From NCBI RefSeq assembly GCF_004365965.1, contig NZ_SOEB01000001.1, forward strand, positions 248,001 through 312,000: 64,000 nt of DNA, read 5' to 3'. Below are positions 10,017 through 19,900 of the stretch, piece by piece. Within the stretch, counting starts at the first letter, position 1; the number at the start of each line of letters is the position of its first letter. The notes beneath the pieces were generated by a model. That model searched no databases. It saw nothing but the letters and a program-made list of their open reading frames with translations, and was not told the DNA's origin. The stretch is from Rhodovulum visakhapatnamense. GTDB taxonomy: Bacteria > Pseudomonadota > Alphaproteobacteria > Rhodobacterales > Rhodobacteraceae. The position numbers and the translations under genes are program-made.

Positions 10017-11807
10017 CTAGAACCGGCGCAGCGGAATGTTGTGCTTTTTCAGCGCATAGCCGATCTGGCGCGGGGTCAGGCCCAGAAGCCGCGCGGCCTT
10101 GGCCTGCACCCAGCCCGCGCGTTCCATCGCGTCGACCAGCCGGGCACGCTCGTCCTGGGGCTCGGGCTCGGGCGGACGCGCCGCGGCGGCAGGCGCCTGG
10201 CAGGCGGGGGCCGCCGCCGGTCCCTCGCCAAAGCCGATCGGACAGGCGGTCGCCGGCGGGCGCTGGCCCGACCCGCTGTCGATCACCGGCAGGGGCGTGC
10301 GCACGGCAGCCAGCCCGCCGATCGGAGACTGCTCGCCCGTCTGCATCCGCCACAGCTCGGCCGAGAGGCAGGTACCCTGATGGCAGGCCAGTTCCTGCGC
10401 GCCGATCTCGCTGCCCGAGGACAGCGCCGCCACCCGGCTGATGCAGTTTTCCAGCTCGCGCACATTGCCCGGGAACTGACAGCGCGCCAGCGCCGAGACG
10501 GCCTGCGGCGTCATCCGCTTGTTCATGCCGTTCTGTTCGTTGAACCGGTCGAGGAAGGCCTGCGCCAGTTTCGGAACGTCCTCCAGCCGGTCGCGCAGCG
10601 GCGGCAGCAGGATCGGCACCACGCAGATCCGGAAGTACAGATCGGCCCGGAACGCACCGCGCGCCACCGCCGCCTCGAGATCGCGGTTGGTGGCCGTCAC
10701 CAGCCGCACGTCGACGCGCAGCGTCTTGGCGCCGCCCACGCGTTCGAATTCGCCCTCCTGCAGGATGCGCAGCAGCTTGGCCTGGAATTCGGGGCCGATC
10801 TCGCCGATCTCGTCAAGGAACAGCGTCCCCTTGTCGGCCAGTTCGAACCGCCCCTTCTTCTGCGCCACGGCGCCGGTGAAGGACCCTTTCTCATGGCCGA
10901 ACAGCTCGGATTCCAGCAGCGACTGGCTCAGCGCGGCGCAGTTGACCTTGACGAAGGGCTTGTCCTTGCGGTCCGACAGCGCATGCACCGCGCGGGCGAA
11001 AAGCTCCTTGCCGGTGCCGCTTTCGCCGCGCAGAAGCACCGGCGTCCGGGTCGTCGCCACCTTGCGGATCTGCGCGATCACCGACTTGATCGCCGGGCTG
11101 TCGCCGATGATGCCCCGGATCGGTTCGGCCGGAACCCGCGCCTCGGCCACGGATTTCTCGTTGGCATGGCGCAGCGCCAGCCGCGCCTCTTCCATCAGCC
11201 GTTCGCGGTCGCGCGCGACCAGACGGCGGAACTTGACCGACTGTTCGAGGATCGCGGCGACCATGGTCATCACCCGCTGGTCCTCGTCGATATTGGGGTA
11301 AAGCTCTTCGGTCAGGTCGCGCCAGGCGCCGAGCACGCCGATCACATAGGGCGAATGCACCTGTTCGCGGATCGGCACGGCGATGAAGGCAAAGCGGTCA
11401 TGCGGCGCCTGCGGCGGCAGCGCCTCGGGGCCAAGCTCGCCCGCCACGTCGCAGGAGACAAGCGCCACCCCGGTCCGGAACACCGCCCTTGTGGCGGCGA
11501 CCGGCATCGCGCGGCTGGCCGCGGGCGCGCTGGCCGCCCCGCGCGAGGTGGCCGCGATCACGAAGGGGTTGACCTTGCCGGATGCGGTCTGGCCGGCGCC
11601 GCTGTCGTCGAGCAGCGCCAGAGCACCCATTTGAAGGCCCATGAACGAGGACAGGACGTTCAGGACGGACGGCATGGCCGCGACCGGGTCGCTTGCGCCG
11701 GTCAGGATCTTGGCGGCCTCGCAGACGGTATCGAGCGGAAACCGCTCGCGGACGTCAAACTTGGGCAGCGCGGGGCTGCCGCTCAGAGTGATACTGGTGG
11801 AGGACAT
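10017..11807 (-). CDS. nifA: Nif-specific sigma54-dependent activator NifA
   Basis: Master activator of nif promoters. The 596 residues run as a GAF domain (about 25-185), an AAA+ domain with Walker A GESGTGKE at 261-268, a linker, and a Fis-type helix-turn-helix in the last 45 residues ([19 protein letters not shown]). The cysteine set C443-x11-C455-x19-C475-x4-C480 is exactly that of oxygen-sensitive NifA proteins, so O2 sensing should be intrinsic rather than through NifL. The sigma54 contact loop reads GSFTGA instead of GAFTGA. A Pro/Ala-rich spacer of about 90 residues precedes the DNA-binding domain. It is transcribed toward nifB. Confidence 0.97.
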   Translation of the reverse strand: MSSTSITLSGSPALPKFDVRERFPLDTVCEAAKILTGASDPVAAMPSVLNVLSSFMGLQMGALALLDDSGAGQTASGKVNPFVIAATSRGAASAPAASRAMPVAATRAVFRTGVALVSCDVAGELGPEALPPQAPHDRFAFIAVPIREQVHSPYVIGVLGAWRDLTEELYPNIDEDQRVMTMVAAILEQSVKFRRLVARDRERLMEEARLALRHANEKSVAEARVPAEPIRGIIGDSPAIKSVIAQIRKVATTRTPVLLRGESGTGKELFARAVHALSDRKDKPFVKVNCAALSQSLLESELFGHEKGSFTGAVAQKKGRFELADKGTLFLDEIGEIGPEFQAKLLRILQEGEFERVGGAKTLRVDVRLVTATNRDLEAAVARGAFRADLYFRICVVPILLPPLRDRLEDVPKLAQAFLDRFNEQNGMNKRMTPQAVSALARCQFPGNVRELENCISRVAALSSGSEIGAQELACHQGTCLSAELWRMQTGEQSPIGGLAAVRTPLPVIDSGSGQRPPATACPIGFGEGPAAAPACQAPAAAARPPEPEPQDERARLVDAMERAGWVQAKAARLLGLTPRQIGYALKKHNIPLRRF

Positions 11808-11832
11808 CGCGCATCTCTATGCTTCTGATTGA

Positions 11833-11862
11833 ATAATTCCAACGCTTTGCGCGCTTGTCCAA
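11833..11862 (-). promoter_or_regulatory. Possible sigma70-type promoter of nifA
   Basis: Minus strand TTGGAC, an 18-base spacer, then AATTAT, ending about 26 bases before the nifA ATG. No convincing sigma54 box was found here. Confidence 0.3.
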
Positions 11863-11867
11863 TGGAT

Positions 11868-11883
11868 TGTCGGAAACGGGACA
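11868..11883. promoter_or_regulatory. TGT-N10-ACA element upstream of nifA
   Basis: A perfect TGT-N10-ACA (11868-11870 and 11881-11883) sits about 60 bases before the nifA start. Without an obvious sigma54 promoter, it may mediate autoregulation or repression. The remaining gap to 12076 shows no gene. Confidence 0.5.
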
Positions 11884-12076
11884 AAATGACAGGTTACTTT
11901 CCGTTTTCTTTAATCGCCCTGCCTGAATGAAAGACAGTTGATGTCGCGCTGCCGCATATTTCGGCGGTCGTTTGAAATGAATCGGACATGATTTGTCATT
12001 GGCGGCGCAATCTTTTCACCCCGTGCCCGCCGGGACGGGTCTTGGCCGAGTCGAAACCGGGGCGGGGCCTGCAAAG

Positions 12077-12106
12077 GGAAGGGCCGGCGCGATGGCCGGC
12101 CCTTCC
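12077..12106 (-). terminator. Hairpin after the diheme peroxidase gene
   Basis: A perfect 12-bp GC stem (12077-12088 with 12095-12106), about 25 bases past the stop, followed in the minus direction by CTTTGC. The U-run is weak. Confidence 0.5.
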
Positions 12107-12132
12107 GAGGTTCGCGGAGACAGACGGCCGGG

Positions 12133-13176
12133 CTAGCGTTGCATCACCTCGGCGGTCGGGCGCGGCGTGGCATCGGTTTCCGGCGGCAGCACCGGCGTGG
12201 TGATCGCGGGCATGGTGCCGGTCAGGCTGTCGAGGAAGGCCACGATCCGGGTCGCTTCCTCGTCCGAGACATCCTCGCCCAGCTGGGCCGCGCCCATCAC
12301 CTGCACGGCGGTCTTCAGGTCCCAGACCTTGCCCGAATGGAAATAGGGCGCGGTCAGCGCGACGTTGCGCAGCGGGGCCGCGCGGAACACGTATTCGTCG
12401 CTGGCCGTGGCGGTCACCGAATAGCGGCCCTTGTCGCCCTCGGGCAGGATGTCGGCGCCGGGTTTCTCGACCAGACCGAAGGGGAAATAGCCGTTCCCGC
12501 CCAGGTTGACGCCGTTGTGGCAGGTCACGCAGCCCTTGTCGACAAAGAGCTGAAGCCCCTCTTTCTGGGTGTCATCCAGCGCCATCTCGTCGCCGTTCAG
12601 GAAGGCGTCGAAGGGGGCGGGGGTGATCAGCGTGGCCTCGAAAGCCTCGATGGCGCGGGCCATGTTGTCGAAGCTGACGGCATCGGCCTCGCCCGGGAAG
12701 GCGGCCTCGAACCAGTCGACATACTGCCCCATGGATTTCAGCGTCACGACCACGTTGTCGGGGGTGTTGGCCATCTCGACCCCGGCCTGCACCGGCCCCT
12801 TGGCCTGGGCCTTCAGGTCTTCGGCGCGGCCATCCCAGAACTGGGCGATGTTCAGCACCGCGTTCAGCACGGTGGGCGCGTTGCGCGGGCCTTTCTGCCA
12901 GCCATGGCCGATCGAGGTTTCCAGGTTGTCGTCGCCGCCGGTGGTCAGGTTGTGACAGGAATAGCAGGAAAAGACGCCCGAGGCCGACAGGCGCGGGTCG
13001 AAGAACAATGCCTTGCCGAGGTCGATCTTTTGAGGCGTCACGCGGTTGTCGGCCATTTGCGGCACGGTCGAGGGCAGGGGCTCGAAATAGTCGAGCGCCA
13101 TGTCGCGCAATTCGGACGCCGAGGCCGGAACGGCGAGTGCGGTGGAGAGAAGGGCTGTTGCAAGGAGGCGTGTCAT
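12133..13176 (-). CDS. Periplasmic diheme cytochrome c peroxidase (CCP/MauG family)
   Basis: Reduces H2O2 to water in the periplasm with electrons from c-type cytochromes. The 347-residue protein starts with a Sec signal (MTRLLATALLSTALAVPASA) and has two haem-binding motifs, CYSCH about 70 residues in and CVTCH near the middle, as in bacterial CCP. The start at 13176 is set by the signal peptide, although the ribosome site is weak; an upstream ATG at 13257 would put 27 charged residues before the signal. An FnrL-type site lies about 70 bases upstream. This is one of two CCP/MauG-like genes in the window. Confidence 0.9.
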   Translation of the reverse strand: MTRLLATALLSTALAVPASASELRDMALDYFEPLPSTVPQMADNRVTPQKIDLGKALFFDPRLSASGVFSCYSCHNLTTGGDDNLETSIGHGWQKGPRNAPTVLNAVLNIAQFWDGRAEDLKAQAKGPVQAGVEMANTPDNVVVTLKSMGQYVDWFEAAFPGEADAVSFDNMARAIEAFEATLITPAPFDAFLNGDEMALDDTQKEGLQLFVDKGCVTCHNGVNLGGNGYFPFGLVEKPGADILPEGDKGRYSVTATASDEYVFRAAPLRNVALTAPYFHSGKVWDLKTAVQVMGAAQLGEDVSDEEATRIVAFLDSLTGTMPAITTPVLPPETDATPRPTAEVMQR

Positions 13177-13243
13177 GGGAGGAACCGTTTCTTTTTGGAT
13201 GGCGCGCGCAAGGTTGAAATTAGAAGACTTCCAGATGGAAGCT

Positions 13244-13257
13244 TTGACCTGCATCAA
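13244..13257. promoter_or_regulatory. FNR/FnrL-type operator upstream of the peroxidase gene
   Basis: TTGAC-CTGC-ATCAA, one base from the FNR consensus TTGAT-N4-ATCAA. It suggests induction under oxygen limitation. Nothing else was recognised between 13258 and 13551. Confidence 0.72.
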
Positions 13258-13551
13258 GTTTGCCCGCCATTGCGGTCGCTGCGGCCGCAGGTCGCAATCG
13301 GGTGCGGTGCCGGGGCGTGGTGGCAGGGTCGAGCCGACCGGGAAAACGGTTCGGAATCAGGATGCTCAACCGGGTTCCGCATGTTGCGCACAAGCCGGAC
13401 GTGTCGCGCGGCCTTCAACCGGCGGCGACATCGCCGCATGGGACTTGCCCCGGCAGGGGGGGCTGAGATGCACGAAAGCCTCCGGGCGTCCGGTGGTGGC
13501 TTGACCGGCCGGCATCCGCTGGCGCCTGCACGCTCGTTCCCGGCGCCCCGG

Positions 13552-14046
13552 TCAGACCGCGCCGATCGGACCCATCAGTGCGGCGAGGACCTGTTCGACC
13601 GACCGGTTTTCCGCGGCGGGCGGGTCTGCGATCCAGAGCCCGGGTTCGGGGTCGATGCCGCGCGCGGGGGGCAGTGCCTCGAGGGCCGCGCCAAGGCTGC
13701 CCGGCGACAGCGCTCCCGCGACCGCCGCCCGCGCGGTCGGCAGCGCGGCGTCGCACCATTCCTCGGCCGCGTCCCAGTCGAGGCCGGGCAGCCTGCAGCA
13801 GGCCAGCGGGAAGGCCCGGCCCGACCTGTCGCGGCTGGGCAGGATCAGCGCGGTCAATGTTCCCTTGCCCAGCTCCAGCGTGGCCCTGAGCCCGGTTTCG
13901 GGCCAGGACCCGGGCCAGGCCGAGCGCGTCGCCAGATGCGCCGTCATCCAGCGGTCGAGCGCGATCCGCATCATCCCGGGCACGCCCTGGGTGACGAAAT
14001 CGCCCGCGCTCGGGATCTTTCCGAAGAAACCGGTGGCAGGGGTCAC
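13552..14046 (-). CDS. TagF-like type VI secretion-associated protein
   Basis: A 164-residue protein matching the N-terminal TagF domain: GFFGKIPSAGDFVTQGVP at the start, then WPETGLRATLE and SGRAFPLACC. TagF proteins are post-translational regulators of type VI secretion. The GTG at 14046 is chosen for the GGAGG 5 bases before it and because the family starts just here. It lies 160 bases after the Hcp-like gene on the same strand. No other type VI gene (sheath, TssM, ClpV) is in the window. Confidence 0.8.
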   Translation of the reverse strand: MTPATGFFGKIPSAGDFVTQGVPGMMRIALDRWMTAHLATRSAWPGSWPETGLRATLELGKGTLTALILPSRDRSGRAFPLACCRLPGLDWDAAEEWCDAALPTARAAVAGALSPGSLGAALEALPPARGIDPEPGLWIADPPAAENRSVEQVLAALMGPIGAV

Positions 14047-14205
14047 GGGGCCTCCGGACCGACAAGAGCCGCGATGGCCCGGCATGTCGCCGCGCCCGCA
14101 AGCGTCACACTGATACGCGATGGCCCGGGACATGACGGCCCGCGACATGACAGCCCGCGCGGACCCGCGTCGGCACGGGGCGGATGCGACCGGGACCCGC
14201 CCACC

Positions 14206-14688
14206 TCAGGCGCGGGCCCCGATATCATGGCCGATTTCGTGCCCGTTCCCGGACGAATGGCCGGCGGCCTGCCCGGTATGGCGGATGTTGGCCGCCTCGA
14301 AGACCAGATCGAGCCGCTCCTGCAGGACCGCGGGGTCCCCGTCGGCTCCGACGATCTCGTAATGGCTGACCGTCGCATTGCTCAGGGTGATTGTCAGATC
14401 GTCCAGATCCATGTCGTTGGAGGGCGTCCGCAGCATGATCGCCGCCTCGGGGAAGGACTTGCCGAGAAGAAGCGCCAGCGCGAGATGCGGCGAGGCGGCG
14501 TCGTCCCATTTCCAGACCGCAAGCGGACCCACGCCGGGGCGGCCGCGCACACGCCCGGTTCCGGCGCGGGTGCGCAGGTCGCGGCCGAGCGCCCATTGGA
14601 TGTCGAAGACGTCGATTTCGCGTTCATGCCCGACGCGGACCGATTCCCCCTCGACATCCGGCAGCTTCATGAAGGCGGTCAGGGTCAT
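14206..14688 (-). CDS. Hcp-like type VI secretion tube/effector protein
   Basis: A 160-residue protein of the Hcp family, which forms the inner tube of type VI secretion systems. The start MTLTAFMKLPDVEGES followed by GHEREIDVFDIQW is the family pattern, and SFPEAAIMLRT and DLTITLSNATVSHYEI fit the later beta strands. The last 25 residues are rich in His and Gly (GHSSGNGHEIGHDIG), which is not usual for Hcp. ATG at 14688 with GGGAGGA. Paired with tagF downstream; otherwise isolated. Confidence 0.85.
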   Translation of the reverse strand: MTLTAFMKLPDVEGESVRVGHEREIDVFDIQWALGRDLRTRAGTGRVRGRPGVGPLAVWKWDDAASPHLALALLLGKSFPEAAIMLRTPSNDMDLDDLTITLSNATVSHYEIVGADGDPAVLQERLDLVFEAANIRHTGQAAGHSSGNGHEIGHDIGARA

Positions 14689-15187
14689 GGCGGTCCTCCC
14701 GGGAAAAAGGCGCTGAGGGGACAAGGGCTTCCGGAACGCGCCGCCGTTGCCGGATCCGCAATCCGGTTCCGGCAGTGCCCTCAAACGGCACCGGGCACGC
14801 AAACGAGTCGATCAACGCCTAAATCCGTAAAAACAGTTTCAATCCGGCGATAATCTCAGAATCATGCGTGCACTGCAACGGTGCGGAAATTTTGTTGCTG
14901 ACCCTGTGTCGCGGCCTGGGGGGGGCGCGTTCCTTGGAGGCGAAAGATCCGCCCGCACCGGAGGGTGCGAGCCGCAAGGGGCCCCGCCGTCTGCCTCGGG
15001 AGCCCCTGCCCGGGTCCGGTCTGCATTCAGCGGCTTCGCATCTGCCTGGGGTCTCGCTCAAGATCGTGACCGGAGGCGATCTTCTGCGGGCGAGCGCTGA
15101 CCGACGCGCAAGGGGCGCGGATCGGGGGGCATCCGTCCGGGCGCGATGGGGGCCGGAGCGGCGGAGACACCTGGTTGTTTGCGGACG
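14689..15187. other. Intergenic region upstream of hcp
   Basis: About 500 bases with no supportable gene on either strand; open frames here have no ribosome site or recognisable motif. It must hold the hcp promoter, but no clear box was seen. The sequence around 14820-14900 is AT-richer than its surroundings. Confidence 0.5.
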
Positions 15188-15221
15188 CGGTGCGGCGAAC
15201 GCCCCTTCGGCCGCCGCACCG
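15188..15221 (-). terminator. Hairpin after hemB
   Basis: A perfect 10-bp stem (15188-15197 with 15212-15221) about 75 bases past the hemB stop, without a clear U-run. Confidence 0.4.
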
Positions 15222-15293
15222 TTCGACGGGATCGAGGGCGTTTCCTCCCCCTCTCGATCCGCTCCGATCAGCTCCGATCCGCGCAGACGGGGT

Positions 15294-16295
15294 CTAGCGC
15301 GCGTTCAGGATCTTCGCCGCGGCGGGGGCGAAATAGGTCAGGATGCCGTCGCAGCCCGCGCGTTTGAACGCCATCAGGCTTTCCATCATCACCTTGTCAT
15401 GGTCGAGCCAGCCGTTCTGGATCGCGGCCATCAGCATCGCGTATTCGCCCGAGACCTGATAGGCATAGGTCGGCACGCCGAATTCGGTCTTCACCCGGCG
15501 GCAGATGTCGAGATAGGGCATGCCGGGTTTCACCATGACCATATCGGCGCCCTCCATCAGGTCGCGCTCGATCAGCCGCACCGCCTCGTCGGAATTGGCC
15601 GGGTCCATCTGATAGGTCTTCTTGTCACCCGTAAGCGCCCCCGAGGCGCCGACCGCGTCGCGGAACGGACCGTAGAAGGCCGAGGCGTATTTCGCCGAAT
15701 AGGACATGATGGTCACGTCCTGATGGCCGTTTTCCTCTAGCGCCTTGCGGATCGCGCCGATCCGGCCGTCCATCATGTCCGAGGGCCCCAGGATATCGGC
15801 CCCGGCCTCGGCCTGGGCCAGCGCCATCTTGACCAGCGCTTCGACGGTTTCGTCGTTCACGATCACGCCGTCCCGCACGATGCCGTCATGGCCGTTCGAA
15901 TTGTAGGGGTCGAGCGCGATATCGGTCATCACCGCGATTTCGGGAACTTCCGCCTTGATCGCGCGGATCAGCCGGTTCGACAGGTTGTCGGGGTTCCAGG
16001 CCTCTTCGCAAAGCTCGGTCTTCAGCGAGACGTCGGTATAGGGAAAGATGCAGACCGCCGGGATGCCCAGCGCGGCCGCCTCCTTGACCGCCGCGACCGA
16101 CAGATCGACCGACCGCCGCATCACGCCCGGCATCGAGGGCACCGGCTCTTCGACACCCTCGCCCGCGCGCACGAAGATCGGCCAGATCAGATCGCCCACC
16201 GACAGCGTGGTCTCGCTGGTCAGCGCACGCAGCGCCGCAGTGCGGCGGGTCCGGCGCAGGCGCGTGGTCGGGAAGGGGGCAACGGTCGGGCGCAT
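15294..16295 (-). CDS. hemB: Delta-aminolevulinic acid dehydratase (porphobilinogen synthase)
   Basis: Condenses two 5-aminolevulinate molecules to porphobilinogen, the second common step of haem, bacteriochlorophyll and cobalamin synthesis. The 333 residues include the two active-site lysines, Lys202 (MSYSAKYASAFYGP) and Lys256 (VMVKPGMPYLD). The segment DIALDPYNSNGHDG lacks the cysteines that bind catalytic zinc in the Zn enzymes, so this is the zinc-independent type known from Rhodobacter. ATG at 16295 with AAGGAG. Single gene, divergent from the gene at 16402. Confidence 0.97.
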   Translation of the reverse strand: MRPTVAPFPTTRLRRTRRTAALRALTSETTLSVGDLIWPIFVRAGEGVEEPVPSMPGVMRRSVDLSVAAVKEAAALGIPAVCIFPYTDVSLKTELCEEAWNPDNLSNRLIRAIKAEVPEIAVMTDIALDPYNSNGHDGIVRDGVIVNDETVEALVKMALAQAEAGADILGPSDMMDGRIGAIRKALEENGHQDVTIMSYSAKYASAFYGPFRDAVGASGALTGDKKTYQMDPANSDEAVRLIERDLMEGADMVMVKPGMPYLDICRRVKTEFGVPTYAYQVSGEYAMLMAAIQNGWLDHDKVMMESLMAFKRAGCDGILTYFAPAAAKILNAR

Positions 16296-16401
16296 GGCAA
16301 GGGCTCCTTCAACATTTTCTGCGACTGCGTTACACCCAACCGGGCCCCTCTTAAAGGGCGGGAATCGTCCCAGGCCTCAGCACAGAGGAAAGGCGCGCCA
16401 G

Positions 16402-16923
16402 GTGGATCTTTGCGGCAGAGTTTTCGATCTGATCGACATGCGGTCCTTTTCGAACCTGTGGTACTGGATCGCGCTGGCCGTGCTGTGGTCGACCTCCAGC
16501 CACTGGGTGCTGGGCGTGCCCTTCGACCTGATCCAGCGGGCGCGCCGCCGGGGCGGTCAGGCGGCCGAGGATGTGGCGACGCTGGTGGGCGTGAACGCGC
16601 GGCGGTATCTTTACATCGCGTCCGAGGCCGGGCTCTGGATCGCCGCGTTCACCGGCTTTGCGCTGGCGGTGCTTTTCGTGCTGGGCTTCGGCTACGGGGT
16701 CGAATTCTGCCAGGCGGTGTTTCTGCTGGTCGCGCCGACGACGCTGGTCGGGCTCTGGTCGGTGCGGACCGCGCGCCGCTATGCCAAACGCGCCCCCTCG
16801 GGCGAGGCGCTGTACCGGATGCTGCGCTGGCACCGTCTGGGGGTGCAGGCGATGGGCATCGTTTCGGTCTTCGTCACCGCGATGTGGGGCATGTGGATGA
16901 ACATGGTGGTCACCGGGCTCTGA
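16402..16923 (+). CDS. Conserved Rhodobacterales membrane protein
   Basis: A 173-residue protein with about four membrane segments (WYWIALAVLW, LWIAAFTGFALAVLF, CQAVFLLVAPTTLVGL, AMGIVSVFVTAMWGMW). Homologues recalled from Rhodobacteraceae carry the old label component of SufBCD complex, for which I know no experimental support and see none here. The GTG at 16402 is preferred over the ATG at 16438 because relatives have a few residues before the DMRSFSNLWYW segment and an AGGAAAGG site fits. It lies 67 bases before mfd on the same strand. Function unknown. Confidence 0.72.
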   Translation: MDLCGRVFDLIDMRSFSNLWYWIALAVLWSTSSHWVLGVPFDLIQRARRRGGQAAEDVATLVGVNARRYLYIASEAGLWIAAFTGFALAVLFVLGFGYGVEFCQAVFLLVAPTTLVGLWSVRTARRYAKRAPSGEALYRMLRWHRLGVQAMGIVSVFVTAMWGMWMNMVVTGL

Positions 16924-16990
16924 GTGCCGCGCCCGGCTTCGGGCGGGTTGCGGTTGACACCGCCCGCGCCGCACGTATCTGAACCTTCCC

Positions 16991-19900
16991 ATGGAAGATC
17001 CGCGTCACATCACCGCCGGCGGTGCCCCCGAAGGGTTCGATGCCCGGCTTCTGGCCCGCGAGCTGACCCGAAGCGGCCGGCCCATCGTTCATGTCGCCCG
17101 CGACGACAAGCGGCTGGCGGCGATGCGCGCGGCGCTGGCCTTCTTCGCGCCCGAGGCGGTGGTGCTGGACTTTCCGGCCTGGGACTGCCTGCCCTATGAC
17201 CGGATCTCGCCCAATGCCGATGTCGAGGCGGCGCGGATGGCGACGCTGGCCACGCTGGCGGCGGGGCTCTCGGGTCGGTTCATCCTGCTGACCACGCTTG
17301 GCGCCGCGACCCAGCGCGTCCCCGCGCGCGAGGTGCTGCAGGGCGCCTCCTTCACCGCGCGGGTCGGCATGCAGATCGACGAGGCGGCGCTGAAGGCCTT
17401 CCTTGTCCGCATGGGCTTCACCCAGGCGCCGACGGTGATGGAACCCGGCGACTATGCGATCCGGGGCGGGATCGTCGATATCTACCCGCCGGGCGAGGCC
17501 GGGCCGGTGCGGCTCGATCTTTTCGGCGACGTGCTCGATGGCGCGCGCCGCTTCGATCCGGCGACCCAGCGCACGACCGAGAAACTGAAATCGGTCGAAC
17601 TGGCGCCGGTGTCCGAGGTCATTCTGGACGAGGCCGCGATCACCCGCTTCCGGCAGAATTACCGGATCGAGTTCGGCGCGGCGGGCACGGACGACCCGCT
17701 TTACGAGGCCGTCAGCGCGGGGCGCAAGCATGCCGGGGCCGAGCATTGGCTGCCCTTCTTCCACGACCGTCTGGAAACGATCTTCGACTATCTGCCCGGG
17801 GCCGCGATCTATCTGGACGATCAGGTCACGCCCGCGCGGCTGTCGCGTTGGGAGACCATCGAGGACCAGTACCAGACCCGGCGCGAGGCGATGGCGCAGA
17901 AGGGCCGGATCGACACGGTCTACAAGCCCTGTCCGCCGGGGCTGATGTATCTGGACGACACCGCCTGGGAGGCGGCCGTGGCGGGCCACCGGGTGGTACA
18001 GCTGGCGCCGTTGCAGCAGGGGCTGGGGCCGGGCGTCATCGACGCGGGCGGCCGGATCGGGCGCAATTTCGCACCCGAGCGAAAGCTGGAACAGGTCAGT
18101 CTTTTCAGTGCCTTGAAAGACCATATTCAGACTCGGCGCGAAGAGGGTGCGGTGGTCGTCGCGTCCTATTCCGAAGGCGCGCGCGAACGGTTGCAGGGGC
18201 TTCTCGAGGATGAGGGGCTGAGCGAGGCCACGCTGATCTCGGACATTCGCGAGGTGGCCGAGGGGCGCGGGCTCTATCTGACGGTCTGGGCGCTGGAACA
18301 TGGCTTCGAGGGGCCGGGCCTGACCGTCATCTCGGAACAGGACGTGCTGGGCGAGCGGCTGATCCGCGGCCCGAAGAAACGCCGCCGGGCCGAGAATTTC
18401 CTGACCGAGACGCAGTCGCTTTCGCCGGGCGATCTGGTCGTGCATGTCGAGCATGGGGTCGGGCGCTATACCGGGCTCGAGACCATTGCCGCGGCGGGCG
18501 CGCCGCATGAATGTCTGGCGCTCGAATACGCGGGCGGCGACCGTCTGTATCTGCCGGTCGAGAATATCGAACTGCTCAGCCGCTACGGCCATGACGAAGG
18601 GCTTCTGGACAAGCTGGGCGGCGGCGCCTGGCAAGCCAAGAAGGCCAAGCTCAAGGAACGCATCCGCGAGATGGCCGACAAGCTGATCCGGGTGGCGGCC
18701 GAGCGTGTGCTGCGCCACGCCCCGATCCTTGAGCCCGCCCATCACATGTGGGAGGCGTTCTCGGCGCGCTTTCCCTATCAGGAGACCGACGACCAGCTGG
18801 CCGCCATCGAGGATGTGCTGACCGACATGGCCTCGGGCACGCCGATGGACCGGCTGATCTGCGGCGATGTGGGCTTCGGCAAGACCGAGGTCGCGATGCG
18901 CGCGGCTTTCGTCGCGGCGATGTCGGGGGTGCAGGTCGCGGTTGTGGCGCCGACCACGCTGCTGGCGCGCCAGCATGCCAAGGGCTTTGCCGAACGCTTC
19001 CGGGGGTTCCCGGTCGAGGTGCGGCAGCTGTCGCGCTTCGTGCCCGCGAAGGAGGCCGCCGCGACGCGCGCCGGGCTGGCCGAGGGCACGGTCGATATCT
19101 GCATCGGCACCCATGCGTTGCTGGCCAAGGGCGTCAGGTTCCGAAATCTGGGCCTGCTGATCATCGACGAGGAACAGCATTTCGGCGTCGCCCACAAGGA
19201 GCGGCTGAAACAGATGCGGTCCGACGTGCATGTGCTGACCCTGACCGCGACCCCGATCCCGCGCACCCTGCAGATGAGCCTGACCGGCGTGCGCGATCTG
19301 TCGATCATCGGCACGCCGCCGGTCGACCGGCTGTCGATCCGCACCTATGTCAGCGAATTCGACACGGTCACCGTCCGCGAGGCGCTTCTGCGCGAACATT
19401 ATCGCGGCGGGCAAAGCTTCTTCGTGGTGCCGCGCGTCAAGGACCTGCCCGAGATGGAGCATTTCCTGCGCGAACAGGTACCCGAGGTCAGCTTCATCAC
19501 CGCCCATGGCCAGCTGGCGGCGGGCGATCTCGACGAGCGGATGAATGCCTTCTACGACGGCAAGTACGATGTGCTGCTGGCCACCACCATCGTCGAATCC
19601 GGGCTCGACATCCCGACCGCCAATACCATGATCGTGCACCGCGCCGACATGTTCGGGCTGGCGCAGCTGTACCAGATCCGGGGCCGGGTCGGGCGCTCGA
19701 AGGCGCGGGCCTATGCCTATCTCACCACGAAGCCCCGCGCGCCGCTGACGCCGCAGGCGCAGAAACGGCTGCGCGTGCTGGGCTCGCTCGACACGCTGGG
19801 GGCGGGCTTCACGCTGGCCAGCCAGGATCTCGACATCCGCGGCGCGGGCAACCTGATTGGCGAGGAGCAGTCTGGCCATGTCCGCGAGGTGGGCTTCGAG

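Noticed and set aside
12139-14853. 904-codon + strand frame over the peroxidase, tagF and hcp genes
   Set aside because: Shadow of three recognised minus-strand genes and gaps.
14819-15061. Small minus-strand frame upstream of hcp
   Set aside because: No ribosome site, skewed Arg/Gly composition, no similarity recognised.
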